From assembly GCA_001643675.2 (NCBI GenBank), contig LSRY02000047.1:682001-746000 (forward strand): a DNA stretch of 64,000 nucleotides, in the 5' to 3' direction. A program made the translations under genes and the position numbers. How positions within the stretch are numbered: position 1 is the stretch's first letter; every line of letters begins with the position of its first letter. Positions 11,002 through 23,140 of the stretch are shown here, one piece after another. A model generated the notes under the pieces. That model was not told the origin of the DNA. It saw only the letters and a list, made by a program, of their open reading frames with translations, and made no database searches. Origin of the DNA: Monocercomonoides exilis. Lineage: Eukaryota > Preaxostyla > Oxymonadida > Polymastigidae.

Positions 11002-13200
11002 TTACACTTTGTCCATTGCAATGTCGCATCTGAATGCATTTGGCGGGATGTTCGAGCTGTTTGACGTCATCGACAAGGACATCGCATCCACACGTCCCCC
11101 GGGCCCACTCCCAACAGCCTGCAGCAGAAAGCACAATTGTGAATTGGATTACATTGATGAACAGAATTCAGGTTCCGATTCATCGTTTGAGGTGTTATGA
11201 TAACGACAAATGAATAAATGAATAAAAGAGAACATCAGAATAAAAATCAAATAGTAAAGAAAAATATTGATAAAATGCTGCAAACGTATAATTTGATCAC
11301 TTTTGGTATTACAGATATTTTGATTGGGATAAGCATGTTATTTCGGAAGAAGCACGCTGTTCTGTTTATCATGTTAAGCTCAATGCGTATAACATCGCCT
11401 GTCATAAATGGATCTACTCGCTCTTCTCTTCCACGTATTTGCAGAATACCACTGAGAGGCACAGACACATTCAGTCACGTTCAATCGAATTCAGACGCAT
11501 ACACATTATATGCACGGAATGTGATATAAAGTCCATCAACAAATCGACAAATAAAACAAAGAAAAATAAAAAAAAAACACTTTGTCACAAAAGCGCACTA
11601 ACAAAAAGAAATAAAACACACTTGCTTCTGTATTCAACAAATATTTTCTGATCATTGCCGGTTGCATATCCAGTGCCCATCACATCCATTACGAAGCCCA
11701 AACCAATAGCAGCTCCTGGTTTTGCATTCGTTTCACCGTTTTCAGACGAACATTCAAAGAAAATAGCAACAAGAAGAAATATTACCCATAATCACGTCAA
11801 TAAAAGGAAAACTGAAAAATAATACAAACCTGTTTGAGGCAGCATAACTTTCCATTCAACGATCACAACATCCTCCAAGCAGATGTAGTCCAGCAGAACT
11901 GTTGACTGTCTTGGGGTGTGGAAGAAAGCAGTCATATCGTTTATAAATATGTCAGAAGTCGACGAAGTTGGAGATTCCAGTCGTGCGCTCCTCAAAAGGT
12001 TAGATGCCCCACTCAAATTTGGTGCACACGAATAGGGTATTAAACCTGAAGCTGGTGGCATTCCCATGGGATACGAAGGCACCATTGATGATGAAGGTCC
12101 ACCGTACATTCCACCCACCGACCCTGGATATGCTGACACTACAGGTCCTCCGGCCACTGGAGGAGCACCAATAATATATCCCGTTGGTGTTGGCTGTGAC
12201 TGTTGGGTCTTCATATAGTCTTCCAGATATTGTCTCATTTGGTTATATGAATCTGCAAGCTCCTTTTGGGTGTTTTGAATCTGCTGTATTTCTTCCTTTA
12301 GTCCAGTGATTTGTGCAATAGTAAAATCTTTTAGCTCATTACACTTTCTGTCCGTGCTCTGTTATAATTTTAAATTTTAATATTCATGCAAAAACACAAA
12401 AAATAATAATTAAAGAAAAGAAACAATGAAGAAATAAAAGCATGCATCTTGAATTTCATATTTTGCCTTTTCTAACATTGCTGTAACTTCTTGTCTTGTG
12501 AAAGTTTGTTCAATTTGAGGAGGCTGTATAACTTGTGGACCAGATGGCTGCGCAGCCGGAGAATAAGATGATGGGGAAGAAGTTATCGATGGAGTAAATG
12601 TCATAGGTTGAGACGCCGAAGACATTGCAGGGGTTGTGGATATAGCTGCGGGGACAGGAGGAAGTACTGGTTTTGGAGGCTCCAGTTCCGACGCATGCTG
12701 CGGGTACCAATGAGCCTCAAAATACTCGATCACGCGCGTAGCAAAATCTGATGCATATTCAGGAGTGGTATTTAAAGCTATCTGAACATCCTGTTTCAGC
12801 AGTTCACTTTGCTTTGTCTTCACATATTTCTGGTAAAATGCCACTGGTGTATCAGCCAGCTGCGCTAATCTTTGCAAATTATCATCGCCCACATATTTAA
12901 ATTCCAAATCTGTTCCAGTCCACCACATGAAAATTTCTAACAATAATGAATGATCAAAAAATAATGAAATGGGACAGTTTTGCTAATTACTCTCAGCTAC
13001 AAAATATTGTTCCTTTTTATTTTTATACAAACTAAATTCAATAATTTCTTGAAAAACAGATGTTGCCCATAATGAATTGATAATAGGAGAAATTTTTGGA
13101 AAGTTTATTTCGCATATACAAAGTGTTCGGCTTTTTAACTTTGATATATGCAAGTTACAGAAAAAAAAGAATTGAAAAAGAAAGGGGAGATATACCATAA
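11002..13200 (-). CDS. SPRY-domain protein with coiled coil
   Basis: Multi-exon gene with stop TAA at 11002-11004. Readable order: an exon containing INFPKISPIINSLWATSVFQ (about 12990-13150), then GT-AG into MWWTGTDLEFKYVGDD (12446-12908), then a GC-AG intron (12359-12445), then a Gln/Lys/Glu coiled-coil segment and a Pro/Gly/Ser-rich linker (about 11841-12358). The SPRY domain follows, split by three introns: LPQT|GAAIGLGFVMDVMGTGYATG, then EYRS|NGILQIRGREER...FMTGDVIRIEL, FFRNNMLIPI, and last AVGSGPGGRVDAMSL. GDVI-x(n)-FFRNN is the classic SPRY core. SPRY domains bind protein partners, so an adaptor or ubiquitin-ligase-substrate role is possible, but none is shown. The 5' end is unresolved: no convincing start codon and first exon could be fixed near 13200-13350. 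Confidence 0.75.
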
Positions 13201-13496
13201 AAACGGAATATTTTTCCATTTTGACGAAAATTGTTTGCAATTGCTTTTATTGCTTTTTGAGAAACAAATATATTTTTGAAAATATTTCGCTTAATTTCGT
13301 TCTCGAACTTTTAGTATTCCATTTGCTCGAGGATCATCATATTCTTTGTTTCACGATGGGAATAACGACTGAACTGAAATGTAAGAATAGCAAATGCATT
13401 GCTTTCTGCTTGTCATTTGAATCGTGTTATTGCGCAGAGAAATTCGGTTTGATGCGCTTTTTTGTTTGAGAGTTAATTGACTTTGATTGACGATTC

Positions 13497-14134
13497 ATGC
13501 CTTTTCCTTCAAAAGGAATTGTTAAAGTGACAAATCTTGAACAAAGAGGTTCCCAGGAACTTGATTGGGGAGAATGTTTCAAAGGCAATCGTTACAGTGT
13601 GATGAAAATTGTTATAACATTGATTGGATCAATTTGTTTGCTTGTACGCCTAACTTTTAAGAATTATTGAGATGTGCGGTGTACATGGAATTGTTTGAAA
13701 TAGGATTCTGGATCACAAGCGGGCTCAAATATGGAACGGACTATGTTGCATACTCTACACACCCTAATCTTTCACATTCGATGTATGCCATCAAATTGAT
13801 TGATGAAAAAGATTTTGGTTCAATGGATGAAAAACATAATTGTTCATTCACTTCTACACTTCTTTCATTGATTGCCACCAGCAGAGTCTGCTTATCTGTG
13901 AAAAAATTATGCGTTTTAGCAACTTTCTCACGAATGGTTGCAGCTACGCTATTAAACCTCCCAAAAGAGGATCTTGGTGGACTTGTAGCAACACCATTCA
14001 GATTTGTGACTGAAGAAAAAAAGGAAGCAATTGCAAGATGCACAACTTCTTCATCTTGCCCTGATTTTGCTTCTTTATCAAAAAGTCTTCCAGAAGTTTA
14101 CTACATCTTGCTTTCGCTTCCTCGTGGAACATAG
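13497..14134 (+). CDS. tRNA-splicing endonuclease catalytic-type subunit (SEN2/SEN34 fold)
   Basis: Exons 13497-13596 and 13662-14134, joined by a 65-nt GT-AG intron that links GNRY to KLLRCAVYMELFEIGFW. The core FWITSGLKYGTDYVAYST, then LSHSMYAI, then ATSRVCLSVKK matches the EndA/SEN family. The catalytic Tyr (VAYS), His (SHSM) and Lys (SVKK) are all present, so the subunit looks active rather than structural. The enzyme excises introns from pre-tRNA. About 190 residues is short for SEN2 and closer to archaeal EndA or the C-terminal half of SEN34. The 3' end is uncertain: instead of TAG at 14134, a splice from about 14096 to 14167 would add INEWKKQISWTKWDV, a Trp-rich end more like the family. 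Confidence 0.75.
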
Positions 14135-14388
14135 CGCTTTTGTTTGTAACTTCTCTTTATCGTTGAGATTAATGAATGGAAGAAACAAATTAGTTGGACA
14201 AAATGGGACGTATCTTCGAATGCAAAGGAACAAAAATCAAGAATTAATTTTGGTGAAAGACATTGACAAAATATGTATCTTTCATTCAAATGAATTGGAA
14301 GTGAAATGTGCAGAAGGAAAAAAAAGAATTAAAAGATAGAAAGAAAAGTTTTGTAAGGTAAATACTTAATTTGCCGCAGCGTTTCGGT

Positions 14389-16271
14389 TTAGTATGCTCT
14401 TGCCACATAGACCCAGCACTTAGCTGGCTTTCCAGAAGCAACGCATTTTGTCCCTTCAGGCGGGGGTGCATCGGCAATGCTGTATCCTCTCACCTCCAGT
14501 CCTGTCTCTTCCCTGATGCGCTTGTCTCCAGCACAAGCATCAGGATCATGCAGATCCATAAATGGAACACGGAACACACAAGGCTTGGACAGATCGTCCT
14601 TTTGAAAGGCAGCCTTCAAGGTATCCAGCGAGAACTCTCCTTTTGCGAAATCAACTGAAGGGAACTTCTCCAGATGGCGGTCGTGCCACTCCACAGCTTT
14701 TGCGAACAGCTGATGATGGAAAGCGACAAACTTTGCCTTGATTGTGTTCACAAGCTCGTCCACTTTGACAGACACTTTTTGCTCTTTTGTCTCATTTCGC
14801 AAGACGCACATCACACTCGACTCTGTCATGTCCCTTGGACCGATCTCCAAACGGCATGGGACACCTTTCATTTCCCAATAGAAGAATCTGTTAAAATATT
14901 GTTAAGACAAAGAAGACAGCAAACACAAATAAATCAGGGAGAAAAAAGATATGTAAATGATATGTGCTTTTTAAACAAAAGAAAAAAAATTGAAGCAAAC
15001 TTTGGTCCAGGCTTTCCGGGGCCATCATCAATTTTTGTTCTGAACGACCCTTCTTCACGAAGCACTTTGTCCACCTTGTTCACAAATTCCATGAGAGGTG
15101 CGTCCACCTCTTCCTTTCCCTTCAAGATGGGAACAAGCACAATTTGTGTTGGTGCAAGCTGTGGAGGAAGAACCAATCCGTGTTCATCTCCGTGGGTGAT
15201 GATAACACTTGCCAACCCTCGAGTTGAGATACCAGCACAATTCATGTATGCATATGCCATTCCGTCAGGAAGTGTTTGTGCACTCGACGTTGCTGGTGCG
15301 GGTTCAGCGGATGTTGAAGAAGAAGAAGACGATGATGACGATGGCACTTCTTCTGATTTCTCCTCATTTGCTTGTCCAGCTTCTGCTTTCTGTTCTCCTT
15401 CTTTCTGTTCTCCTTTTTGTTCTCCTTCTTTTCCTTTTTGTTTTTTCTCTTTTTTCTGTTTTTCCTTTTTTGGTGGCTTTGAGCACGAACCCTTTGCAGC
15501 GCTTTCTGATTCCTTTGTGGAGAAAGTCACACCATAAATCTTTGAGAAACCTTGACCAAGGAAATGGAACGATGCAGCTTGCAGGACTCTTCCGGTTGGT
15601 GTGATCACATCAATCACATCTGTGTACTCTGCACCAGGGAATGTATCCCACGGAGGTCTGCGGATATGCAGCCCTGGAACTCCCATGATTTCTTCGAACA
15701 CACGGCGATATGAGGCGGAATACTGTCTGCATTGAGCTTCACATTCCTCGGCTGTTGCAAAGCAGCAATGAGCTTCATTCCAGTAAATTTCTCTTGCTCG
15801 AATCAACGGGAGTGTGTCCTTTGTCTCGCATCTGAACACTTGACACGACTGATGGACTTTAATTGGCAAATCGCGATACGACTGAACCCAGTTGGCAAAT
15901 GTGGAATACATAATTGTTTCAGAGGTTGGCCGGAGCGCCAAGCGAGGCACCAAATCTGATGATCCTCCCTTTGTCACCCAGAACACTTCAGGAGCAAACC
16001 CAGCCAAATGATCAGTTTCTCTTGCCAACAACGTCTCTGGAATCAAGGTTGGGAACTGTGCATAAGATATTCCTTGCTGTGTCCATTCTTTTTCAACAGC
16101 TTGCATGAGTGCTGTATGCATAAAGCAGCCATATGGTGGCATGACAGTGATTCCTTTCATTGTTGTTCGCTTGTCAATGATGTCTGCCAGCTGGAGAATC
16201 TCTTCGTACCATTCTGGAAAGTTATTGTATTTGTCAATGTGAAAAGTTAGATCTGCGCGCTTTGCTGCCAT
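14389..16271 (-). CDS. Prolyl-tRNA synthetase, archaeal/eukaryotic type with low-complexity insertion
   Basis: Exons 15001-16271 and 14389-14887 (589 residues, TAA stop). Class II motif 2 region RPTSETIMYSTFANW and FRCETKDTLPLIRAREIYWN, motif 3 region RLEIGPRDM, FPGAEYTDVIDV and HGDEHGLVLPP are all present. The protein ends in a Tyr (WVYVARAY), as in this ProRS class, whose C-terminal domain ends near the active site. It charges tRNA-Pro in the cytosol. Residues about 248-328 are an extra Lys/Glu/Gln- and Ser-rich block in a loop that is normally short. Sequences such as ETKDTLPLIRARE and WNEAH look nearer to archaeal than to animal or fungal ProRS. Start MAAKRAD is chosen because the family begins there; an in-frame ATG at 16343 is less likely. 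Confidence 0.95.
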
Positions 16272-16621
16272 ACTCCTTTGAAAAATACGAAAAGAAGGAG
16301 AAAAAATCGTGAAATGGGAGGTATTTGAATAATAATGGGACAATATATGATCAATGAAATAGTTTCAAAAATTTTTGTTATTCAGACGCAAAAACGTTGA
16401 ATGCATTAATTTGTTTTCAATTTTATCTAAAAATTCAAAAGATACATTTGAAATTGTTTTATAGAATCTCTAGAAATAGAAAAAACATTGTTTTTCTCCA
16501 ATTTTTTTTCAAAAAATTTCCTTGAAATAAGAAAAAAAGTAATTAAAAGCTAAAATTAAAGAAAATGTTATGTTTTCAAAAGGAAGAGGGAGTGAGAGTT
16601 CCAATTATTAATCAAGATAAT

Positions 16622-16653
<32 letters not shown>

Positions 16654-16839
16654 TGAAAATGGAACAAAAATATCTCCATGAATTATGACATTCATTTTCA
16701 TGGATAATGAAAATCAATAAATAACATTTCTGCAAATTATTAAAGCATTAAAAAAAAACAAACCAGAGATGTATAAAATTATAATCATAATTTCAGATTT
16801 TAATAAAAGTTTGCATTTCGATTGAAAATTTATGATATA
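16272..16839. other. AT-rich spacer with a poly-T tract
   Basis: No gene seen. A run of about 30 T residues lies at 16623-16652. Confidence 0.6.
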
Positions 16840-17197
16840 CAGATATCGCATAAAATACCGGACAAGATCGATTTCACAATAACTGCAAGAGGAATTATTC
16901 TGACAATTTTCCTCAAAATATATCTCATCAATACAAACTCACATGTCATACAAGACTTTTAAAATTGCCTCATTCGTACTCAAAGGAAAATTTTTTTAAT
17001 ATCTCAGAGAAATAGGATTTTGAGTTTCTCAGAGATTTTGAAAATAATTTTCTCTGAGCATTAACGAGGAAGTTCTGAAAGTCAAACATATAAAAGGAAT
17101 TTGTATTAATGATATATATTTTGAGGAATATTGTCAGAATTATTCGACATGCAGTTATTGTGAAATCGATCTTGTCCGGTATTTTATGCGATATCTG
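16840..17197. mobile_element. Foldback (long inverted repeat) element with TA target duplication
   Basis: Almost the whole 358 bp is one palindrome. Its outer arms begin CAGATATCGCATAAAATACC and match their inverted partners closely for about 95 bp. The arms then continue imperfectly towards a centre near 17020. Each end is flanked by TA (16838-16839 and 17198-17199). No coding capacity. The terminal CAG and TA duplication are typical of Tc1/mariner/pogo-derived MITEs, an inference by form only. Confidence 0.75.
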
Positions 17198-17213
17198 TAT
17201 CAATTCTATAGAT

Positions 17214-17470
17214 GGGTGATTATTTTTTATATCATAACTTTTTTCGGTGAGATTATTTTTCAAAAATAGTTTATCATTGGGAAGAGTTTTTGTATTCAAA
17301 TTGAAATTTAACAACAACTGTTGAAAAAACAGATGCTTTTACTCAAATAAAGATGTAAATGTTTTTTAAAGAACTTTTATAACTTTTCAATGAACTTTTG
17401 TTGATATTCAAGAATAAATTTTGAACCGAAATTTTTGAATAAATAAATATGATTTCAAAAATAATCACCC
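17214..17470. mobile_element. GGGTGATT-family miniature element
   Basis: Termini GGGTGATTATTTTT and AAAAATAATCACCC form inverted repeats that continue imperfectly to ATCATA. The 257-bp element is bounded by a 4-bp duplication, AGAT (17210-17213 and 17471-17474). It is non-coding. The same termini and duplication length occur at 20902-21141, and a lone end occurs at about 3048-3074. Confidence 0.7.
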
Positions 17471-17909
17471 AGATATAATTTCATCTTGACCTTTTTTCTT
17501 TATCAAGACTTTTTTCTTTTTTTCCCTGCGCTCAACTTTATGCAAGCCTGTGATGAACAAATAATAATCAGAAATGTTTGAAATGTTTAAATTTTCTTCT
17601 TCTAAATATTTTTTTCGAGACTTCATGTCTGATAAAAAGATCAAGGAGAATTTTTCGAATATTTTGATCATTGAATAGCTGCTTTTCCAGTGAATATAAA
17701 ACTTCAGAAGTTTTGAGCTTCAATATCATTAAGCAACATTTCTTATTCGTTAGTTGAACTTGTTTTTGAAAATTCCCACTTATTTTTTTATATTTTTTCT
17801 CGTTTCACACAATTTTTCAAAAAACACGATTTCAGACAGCATATGAATTTGTTTTGAAATCAAATGAAATGATAAATAAACATTAATGAAACAAAAAGAT
17901 TAGTGAGTG
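17471..17909. other. Spacer between two mobile elements
   Basis: AT-rich with one featureless 68-codon open frame (17465-17671, minus). No gene supported. Confidence 0.45.
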
Positions 17910-20901
17910 TAGACCTGTGTGACTAGTGGCAAATTTTGTCAGTAACTGACACAGGTGACCAACAGGATAATTTTATCATGATCACAACCATTTTTTTAAA
18001 AATCTCATTTTTAGGTATTTTTTCAATAAATAATTTCTATTGTTGTTCATTATATAAAAATTATATTTTCAAAAGTGACAACACTTTTTATAATGAAAAT
18101 GGATTGATAAAAAGGATATTAAAAAAATATTGTGAGTTGAGTGAATAATGGTTTACTGACAAGATCAGCGAAACTTGGAATTTTTTAAGCCACTGGAAGT
18201 CACTTTCTGGATAAGTCTGTCCTTTGTTTTAAATTATGGATCCAAACAGCATAACGTCTCTCCCTCAGGAGCTGAAGCTGTCTCTTTCTAATCCTGCAAT
18301 CGTGTGTTGCATATCGCTTTTGTTTTTGAATTTTATCATTTAAAGCTTTTTTGACTGGATTAAGCAAGCATCCTTTATCAAAAAGTTGGATGATTTGTCA
18401 AGCAAAAACTGTGAATTTGTTTCATTGGAATTGATAAAGGCAACATACAAAGGAAACAGTGTGTTGTTTTCGTCGAAAATTTTAAATTAATTTCAAATTC
18501 TTTTTTTTTTTTTCAGTTAACGGGCATCCAAGAGATTTTACAAAAATGATTACGAAAATATCATTAGAAGTTTACAAAGATGTGTTGTTGATATCGTTCA
18601 CACCAGTATTGCATGATGGGAATCTAAAAAAAAGATGGGCATCGTTATTTCTTGAGCCCAATTTCAAAAAAAGGAATTGCGTGCGGTTTTTCGGGAAGAA
18701 AAGGCAATTACTTAATTGAGAATCACAAGTGTTATTTATTGTCAAACCAAAGTCTGGAATTTTTTATGAAACCAAAATCAGATCCAAAGAAGGAGAAGTA
18801 GAAAAGTCAATTTGATCCTTTCAAGTTAATTCAACCTTTGTTCATTCGATTTATCAGTCAGTGAAATGTTTCATTTATTTCAGCTTCATTAACAGAGTTC
18901 AATGATTTTGCATCGACTCTTGTTTCAGTTTCTCAACAAAATCCAACAATTCCATCAAAATTGATATTTCCAAGAATAACTCCAAGAAGGATTTCAACTT
19001 TGTGACTTCATGAAAAGGAAAAGAATGAAATTAAAATCTTCTCAAACATTACAAACACGGCAGTTGCAGTTATTATAGATGGTGGAGTTGTGGCGGGACA
19101 AAAATTCACTGTTGTGAATGTTGTCCCTTTGTTGATTAATTCACAACCATCATTTTGGAAATTATATCCTTCTTGTAACTCTAAAAGTGATTTTGAAAAA
19201 CTGGCATTGTCTGTGATGCATGAAAGGAGGAAGCTGAATTCTGAAGTTCGTTGGTTTTGCAGTGATAACCTCAAGCCTAAGAAATTAGCACTTGAACAAA
19301 TAAATTCAGTGGAATCTACACACATGTATGAGAAAAAACTGAATTCGTTCTGTCCGATTTTTGTCTATTGCATGAATCATCTATGCTATCTTATTCTTAC
19401 AAGAATCATCAACGGAAATGATTATTTGTCGAACATTTTGCAACAAATAATTGAGTTTTCCAAAAAAACTCATTCTTCAAAATACAAAAATGCTTTTATG
19501 AGAAAATGTCCCACATTTGTTTCTATAAGATGGTTATGCATTTATCAGATGTGCAAATATATAAGGATGAATAAAGAAATAGCAATAAAAGAAGAACTTC
19601 TTTCAGAATGTTTTATTTGCAAAGTTTTAAAAAAATAAGAGATTTTGCTTTTTCCCTTATTTGTGTTGCATCTGTTTTTGGAAAAAGATTCATCAAAATT
19701 CGGTTACGTTTTTCCAGAATTACTAAAGACATATGGCAGATATTACACAATTTCTCAAAATCGGAATTTACATTGCAAAACATGGACGAAATGTGTCACA
19801 GATATATATATTGATTTCTACAACACGTTTTTAACATGCAAAAGAGGAGATATGATTGCTCTTGCTTTTTTATTAACTCCTTTTGGTTTATATCAATTTA
19901 GGAACGAACAATTCGCAAGCAGCTTTTAGTTGGAAATAAAAAAGATGAGTTATCATTCACTGGGTAAATCTCATTCTAATTCAAGTGATATTCACTTAAT
20001 TGATAAAGAATCAATTTCAACAGATTCCTTCTGTGAATCATATTCATGTTCATCATTTTCTTCTGGAAAGTCAAAAAGATCATCTTTTTCAATCAACGAA
20101 GATAATTTTTCAAGCATTCCTTCCTCCTCTTCCTCGACAACAGAAAATCGTTTAATGGAATCATTTGATCAAATAGTTGATGAAACAAGAATTGCAGAAA
20201 ATAAATCCCTGTCAATTTCTGATCATTCAGATGAATGTTCATGTTAATTCACAAGCATGCATTCACCGCTTTCATTACAGTCTTTTGAAAAAGCGATCTC
20301 TGCTACAACGAAGCCTGCACCAGCAAGTTTTGTCTTTCACGATGATTCAACGGATGATCCGAGAGATCCAACAACAAGAACAGAGAGAAGAGTTTCAACC
20401 TTTCAAAAAGGAACTGATATTTCTTCGTCACTTTCATAGTTGGATGTTCTGGAATCAATAGAAAAAGAGGATACAGAAAAGGATAACGAAGAGAAGCAGT
20501 CAACTGAAGAAACTGTTTTTGAAGAAATCTTTGGATTAACTGAGGCCGAATTGGAGGCTGAAGACGACGAATTTACAGATAATTCTTAAGTTTGCAAGAA
20601 TCAAGACAAAAGCACGGATGCATTATCTTTGCGATCTCATTTATCAGGAAGAAATAATGCTACAAATACAGAAAACCAAACGGATGAAGAAGAAACGTGT
20701 GAAAACAGCTTTATTGAAGAAGAGGAAGAAGTCGACGTAATTATAATCGGATCGAATGGAAAAATAACTCAAAAAGCAACTGACAACGTTTCAAAAAACA
20801 ACGAAATAATGAAAATCATAAATTCCAATTTAACAACTTCTTGGGATTTAAGATTGGTTAACGCTTTCTATTAATTTGTAAATCAATCTTTGGAAAGATT
20901 T

Positions 20902-21141
20902 GGGTGATTCTTTTTGAAAAGTCACAAATGTTTAATTTTCTAATAAATTAAAAATTTCATATCTTGATCAAATTTCTGTTCCCGCTCATGCAACTTCACA
21001 GGAATGTGTTTAATAGCATTGTCAAATTATATCCTCCGCTTTGGTAAAGTTACATGAGCGGGAACCGAAATTTGATCAAGATATGAAATTTTCGATTTAT
21101 TTGAAAATTAAATATTTGGGACTTTTCAAAAAGAATCACCT
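20902..21141. mobile_element. GGGTGATT-family foldback inserted in the hAT transposase
   Basis: This 240-bp element consists of two arms of about 97 bp that are nearly perfect inverted copies, starting GGGTGATTCTTTTTGAAAAG and ending with its complement AATCACCT. It is flanked by ATTT (20898-20901 and 21142-21145). Without the element and one ATTT the surrounding transposase frame reads through as ...SLERF|DEDIKTNCKRLF. It carries no protein of its own; short frames inside are shadows. Confidence 0.8.
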
Positions 21142-21417
21142 ATTTGATGAAGATATCAAAACAAATTGTAAAAGACTTTTTGGAGAGTTCGTTTTTCCAA
21201 TTTACAGTTTTGACTTATTTCAGAATCCTCATTCTTTTTTTCTGTTATAGGATCAAAAGGAATATTTGATACGATTTTTGCCAATATACATATGTCCCTC
21301 ATTTCGTGTCCCTGCAGCGAAGAATCATGTGAACGCGTTATTTCACGAATTCGTAGAATAATAGGCGACAGAAGACATTCTCTTCAGCTGGAGATACTGA
21401 ATTCACTTTTATTTATA

Positions 21418-21875
21418 CAGTCTAAACCGGATATAATCACATCGATTTTTGCACAACTTTTTGTGACAATATCAGATTATGATAATATCCGATGCTGCTT
21501 AACACAGAAAAAATTAAAATATTAATAAATTAATAAATTAATATTGGGTCAAATTTTAAATTTTTAATTTTTGAAAATGTTTCGTTAAAATGCAATATCA
21601 ACTTGCGAAAACAATTTTTTTCATTTGTACATATTATTTAAACTTATTCAAGCACATTTTTGAAATATCAGATAATAGAAATTCCTGATCACAAAATTGA
21701 TTTTTCAATGAAAAATGCACCCATAATGAAATAAAATGTGATTATATATATTTAGCCCTGTGATTATATGCGATGGAAAATGAATGAAAAATTGGACAAA
21801 AATGTCTGTGCATGGAAAAATGTGACTATATACGAATGTGATTATATTCGACGTGATTATATCCGGTTTAGACTG
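21418..21875. mobile_element. pogo/mariner-like MITE inserted in the hATC region
   Basis: Inverted termini of 28 bp with one mismatch begin CAGTCTAAACCGGATATAAT. The 458-bp element is flanked by TA (21416-21417 and 21876-21877). The inner right part repeats GTGATTATAT or GTGACTATAT about five times (21736-21870). The terminal CAGT and TA duplication suggest a pogo/Tigger-like family (inference). Removing it joins NSLLFI to LSCRSLLSA in one frame, so it broke the hAT C-terminus. Confidence 0.8.
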
Positions 21876-23057
21876 TATTCTATCTTGTCGTTCTCTACTG
21901 TCAGCTTCATTTTTTTCAAAACAATAGAAACGATTCCTTCTTTCAACATGTCTTTAACTTCCTACGCTCTTTTATCTGCTGCTTATTTATGATAATGAAG
22001 GCATCACATTAATATATCTTTGTTATTTTCCTTTTCTGCCTCATAGATCTGAGCATTGTTTCCAAAAAGACCGATGTTTTCTTCTTTCCACTCTCTGAAT
22101 GAGAAAAAATGACAATGTTGCTTCAAACCTGCTCATCAAAAGAATCTTTTCTTTCCCATTACTTCTTCACGGTTCATCCATCTTTTCTTCTTGTCTCTTC
22201 CAATTAACACGTTTCAACTATTCTATTTATTCGCTTGTTGTTTCTTTCACAAAATGCACCTCATTCACTGTAACTTCTCATATAACATCACTCATCAATA
22301 TGAACATCAAAAGCTTCCAAGAAGACAGACAGACAAGCTGAATAAGACATTTGTGCTATCAATAATTGATTGTTGTAACTATGTTCTCTTTCAGAAAAAA
22401 CTTTTCTGAAAGAAATAAATAATGTTGAGAAATTCATCACAAAAATAATATCAATCATTTGCAGCGTTTCATATTCACATAGCGAAATTAATTTTTGGCC
22501 TTTCTAAGCATAATCGATTCTAATTCAATACTAATAACATAAAAGTTCTAAGAGTGTTTATTTCGAGCAATAAACAAAGTTTTCTAACGAGTTAAAAACA
22601 AAAAATGTTGTGGGATAGATCAAATGAAAAAATGAAAATTTCAAACAATGCATTTTCCACATATATAACTAATTTTAAATATATTTATATAACATTTTCT
22701 TTCGTTATAAATATAGATAGAATTTTTTATCGATGATCCATATACATGGAACTTGCCAACAACACAATTAAAAATCTTTTATGTCGTTTTCGAAAATGTT
22801 CTTATAGCAAACATTTACAAAAATAAAAACTTGCAAAGTTAATAAATAATAATATGTGATACCGTTCTTCTTTGTTTAGGTATTACAAACAGTGTATCCA
22901 AAAGAAATTACAATTTTAATTTTCATTTTTTGTAATTATGGATTTCTCGATCTAAAGTTGTCTTTTATTCAAAAGAAAAATATATGTGCATTTTAATAAT
23001 TATTTTATATAATTCAAATGCATCTGATTTAAATAAAAAAATAAAGAGTTTAATAAT

Positions 23058-23140
23058 AATAATTTTATTTATTTATTTATTTTATTTTATTTTATTTATT
23101 TATTTATTTATTTATTTTTTTTAATTTATTTATTTTTTTT
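23058..23140. repeat. TTTA/TTTTA low-complexity repeat
   Basis: Interrupted tandem TTTA and TTTTA units just inside the right end of the hAT element. Confidence 0.8.

Larger units (their letters stand above)
18900..21940 (+). pseudogene. hAT transposase, frameshifted and interrupted
   Basis: Separate segments in different frames together resemble a hAT transposase. One (about 19020-19640) carries AVIIDGGVVAGQKFTVVNVV, CMNHLCYLILTR (the C-x2-H helix region) and FVSIRWLCIYQMCKY (the TRW-like motif). A Ser- and acid-rich spacer follows (19930-20590, with stops). After a segment ending near 20901 the foldback element intervenes. The C-terminal hATC dimerisation motif SCPCSEESCERVISRIRRII ... RRHSLQLEILNSLLFI lies at 21290-21417 and runs into the second insertion. 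Removing the insertions makes the flanking frames continuous, so they landed in a once-intact gene. Internal stops (for example near 19000, 19636 and 20247) show it is dead. Confidence 0.7.

Noticed and set aside
14674-15604. Plus-strand frames of 287 and 131 codons
   Set aside because: They are antisense to the prolyl-tRNA synthetase, whose own frame is confirmed by catalytic motifs.
16623-16652. Poly-T run as a retroposon tail
   Set aside because: No reverse-transcribed gene copy or target duplication lies next to it; homopolymers are common in this spacer DNA.
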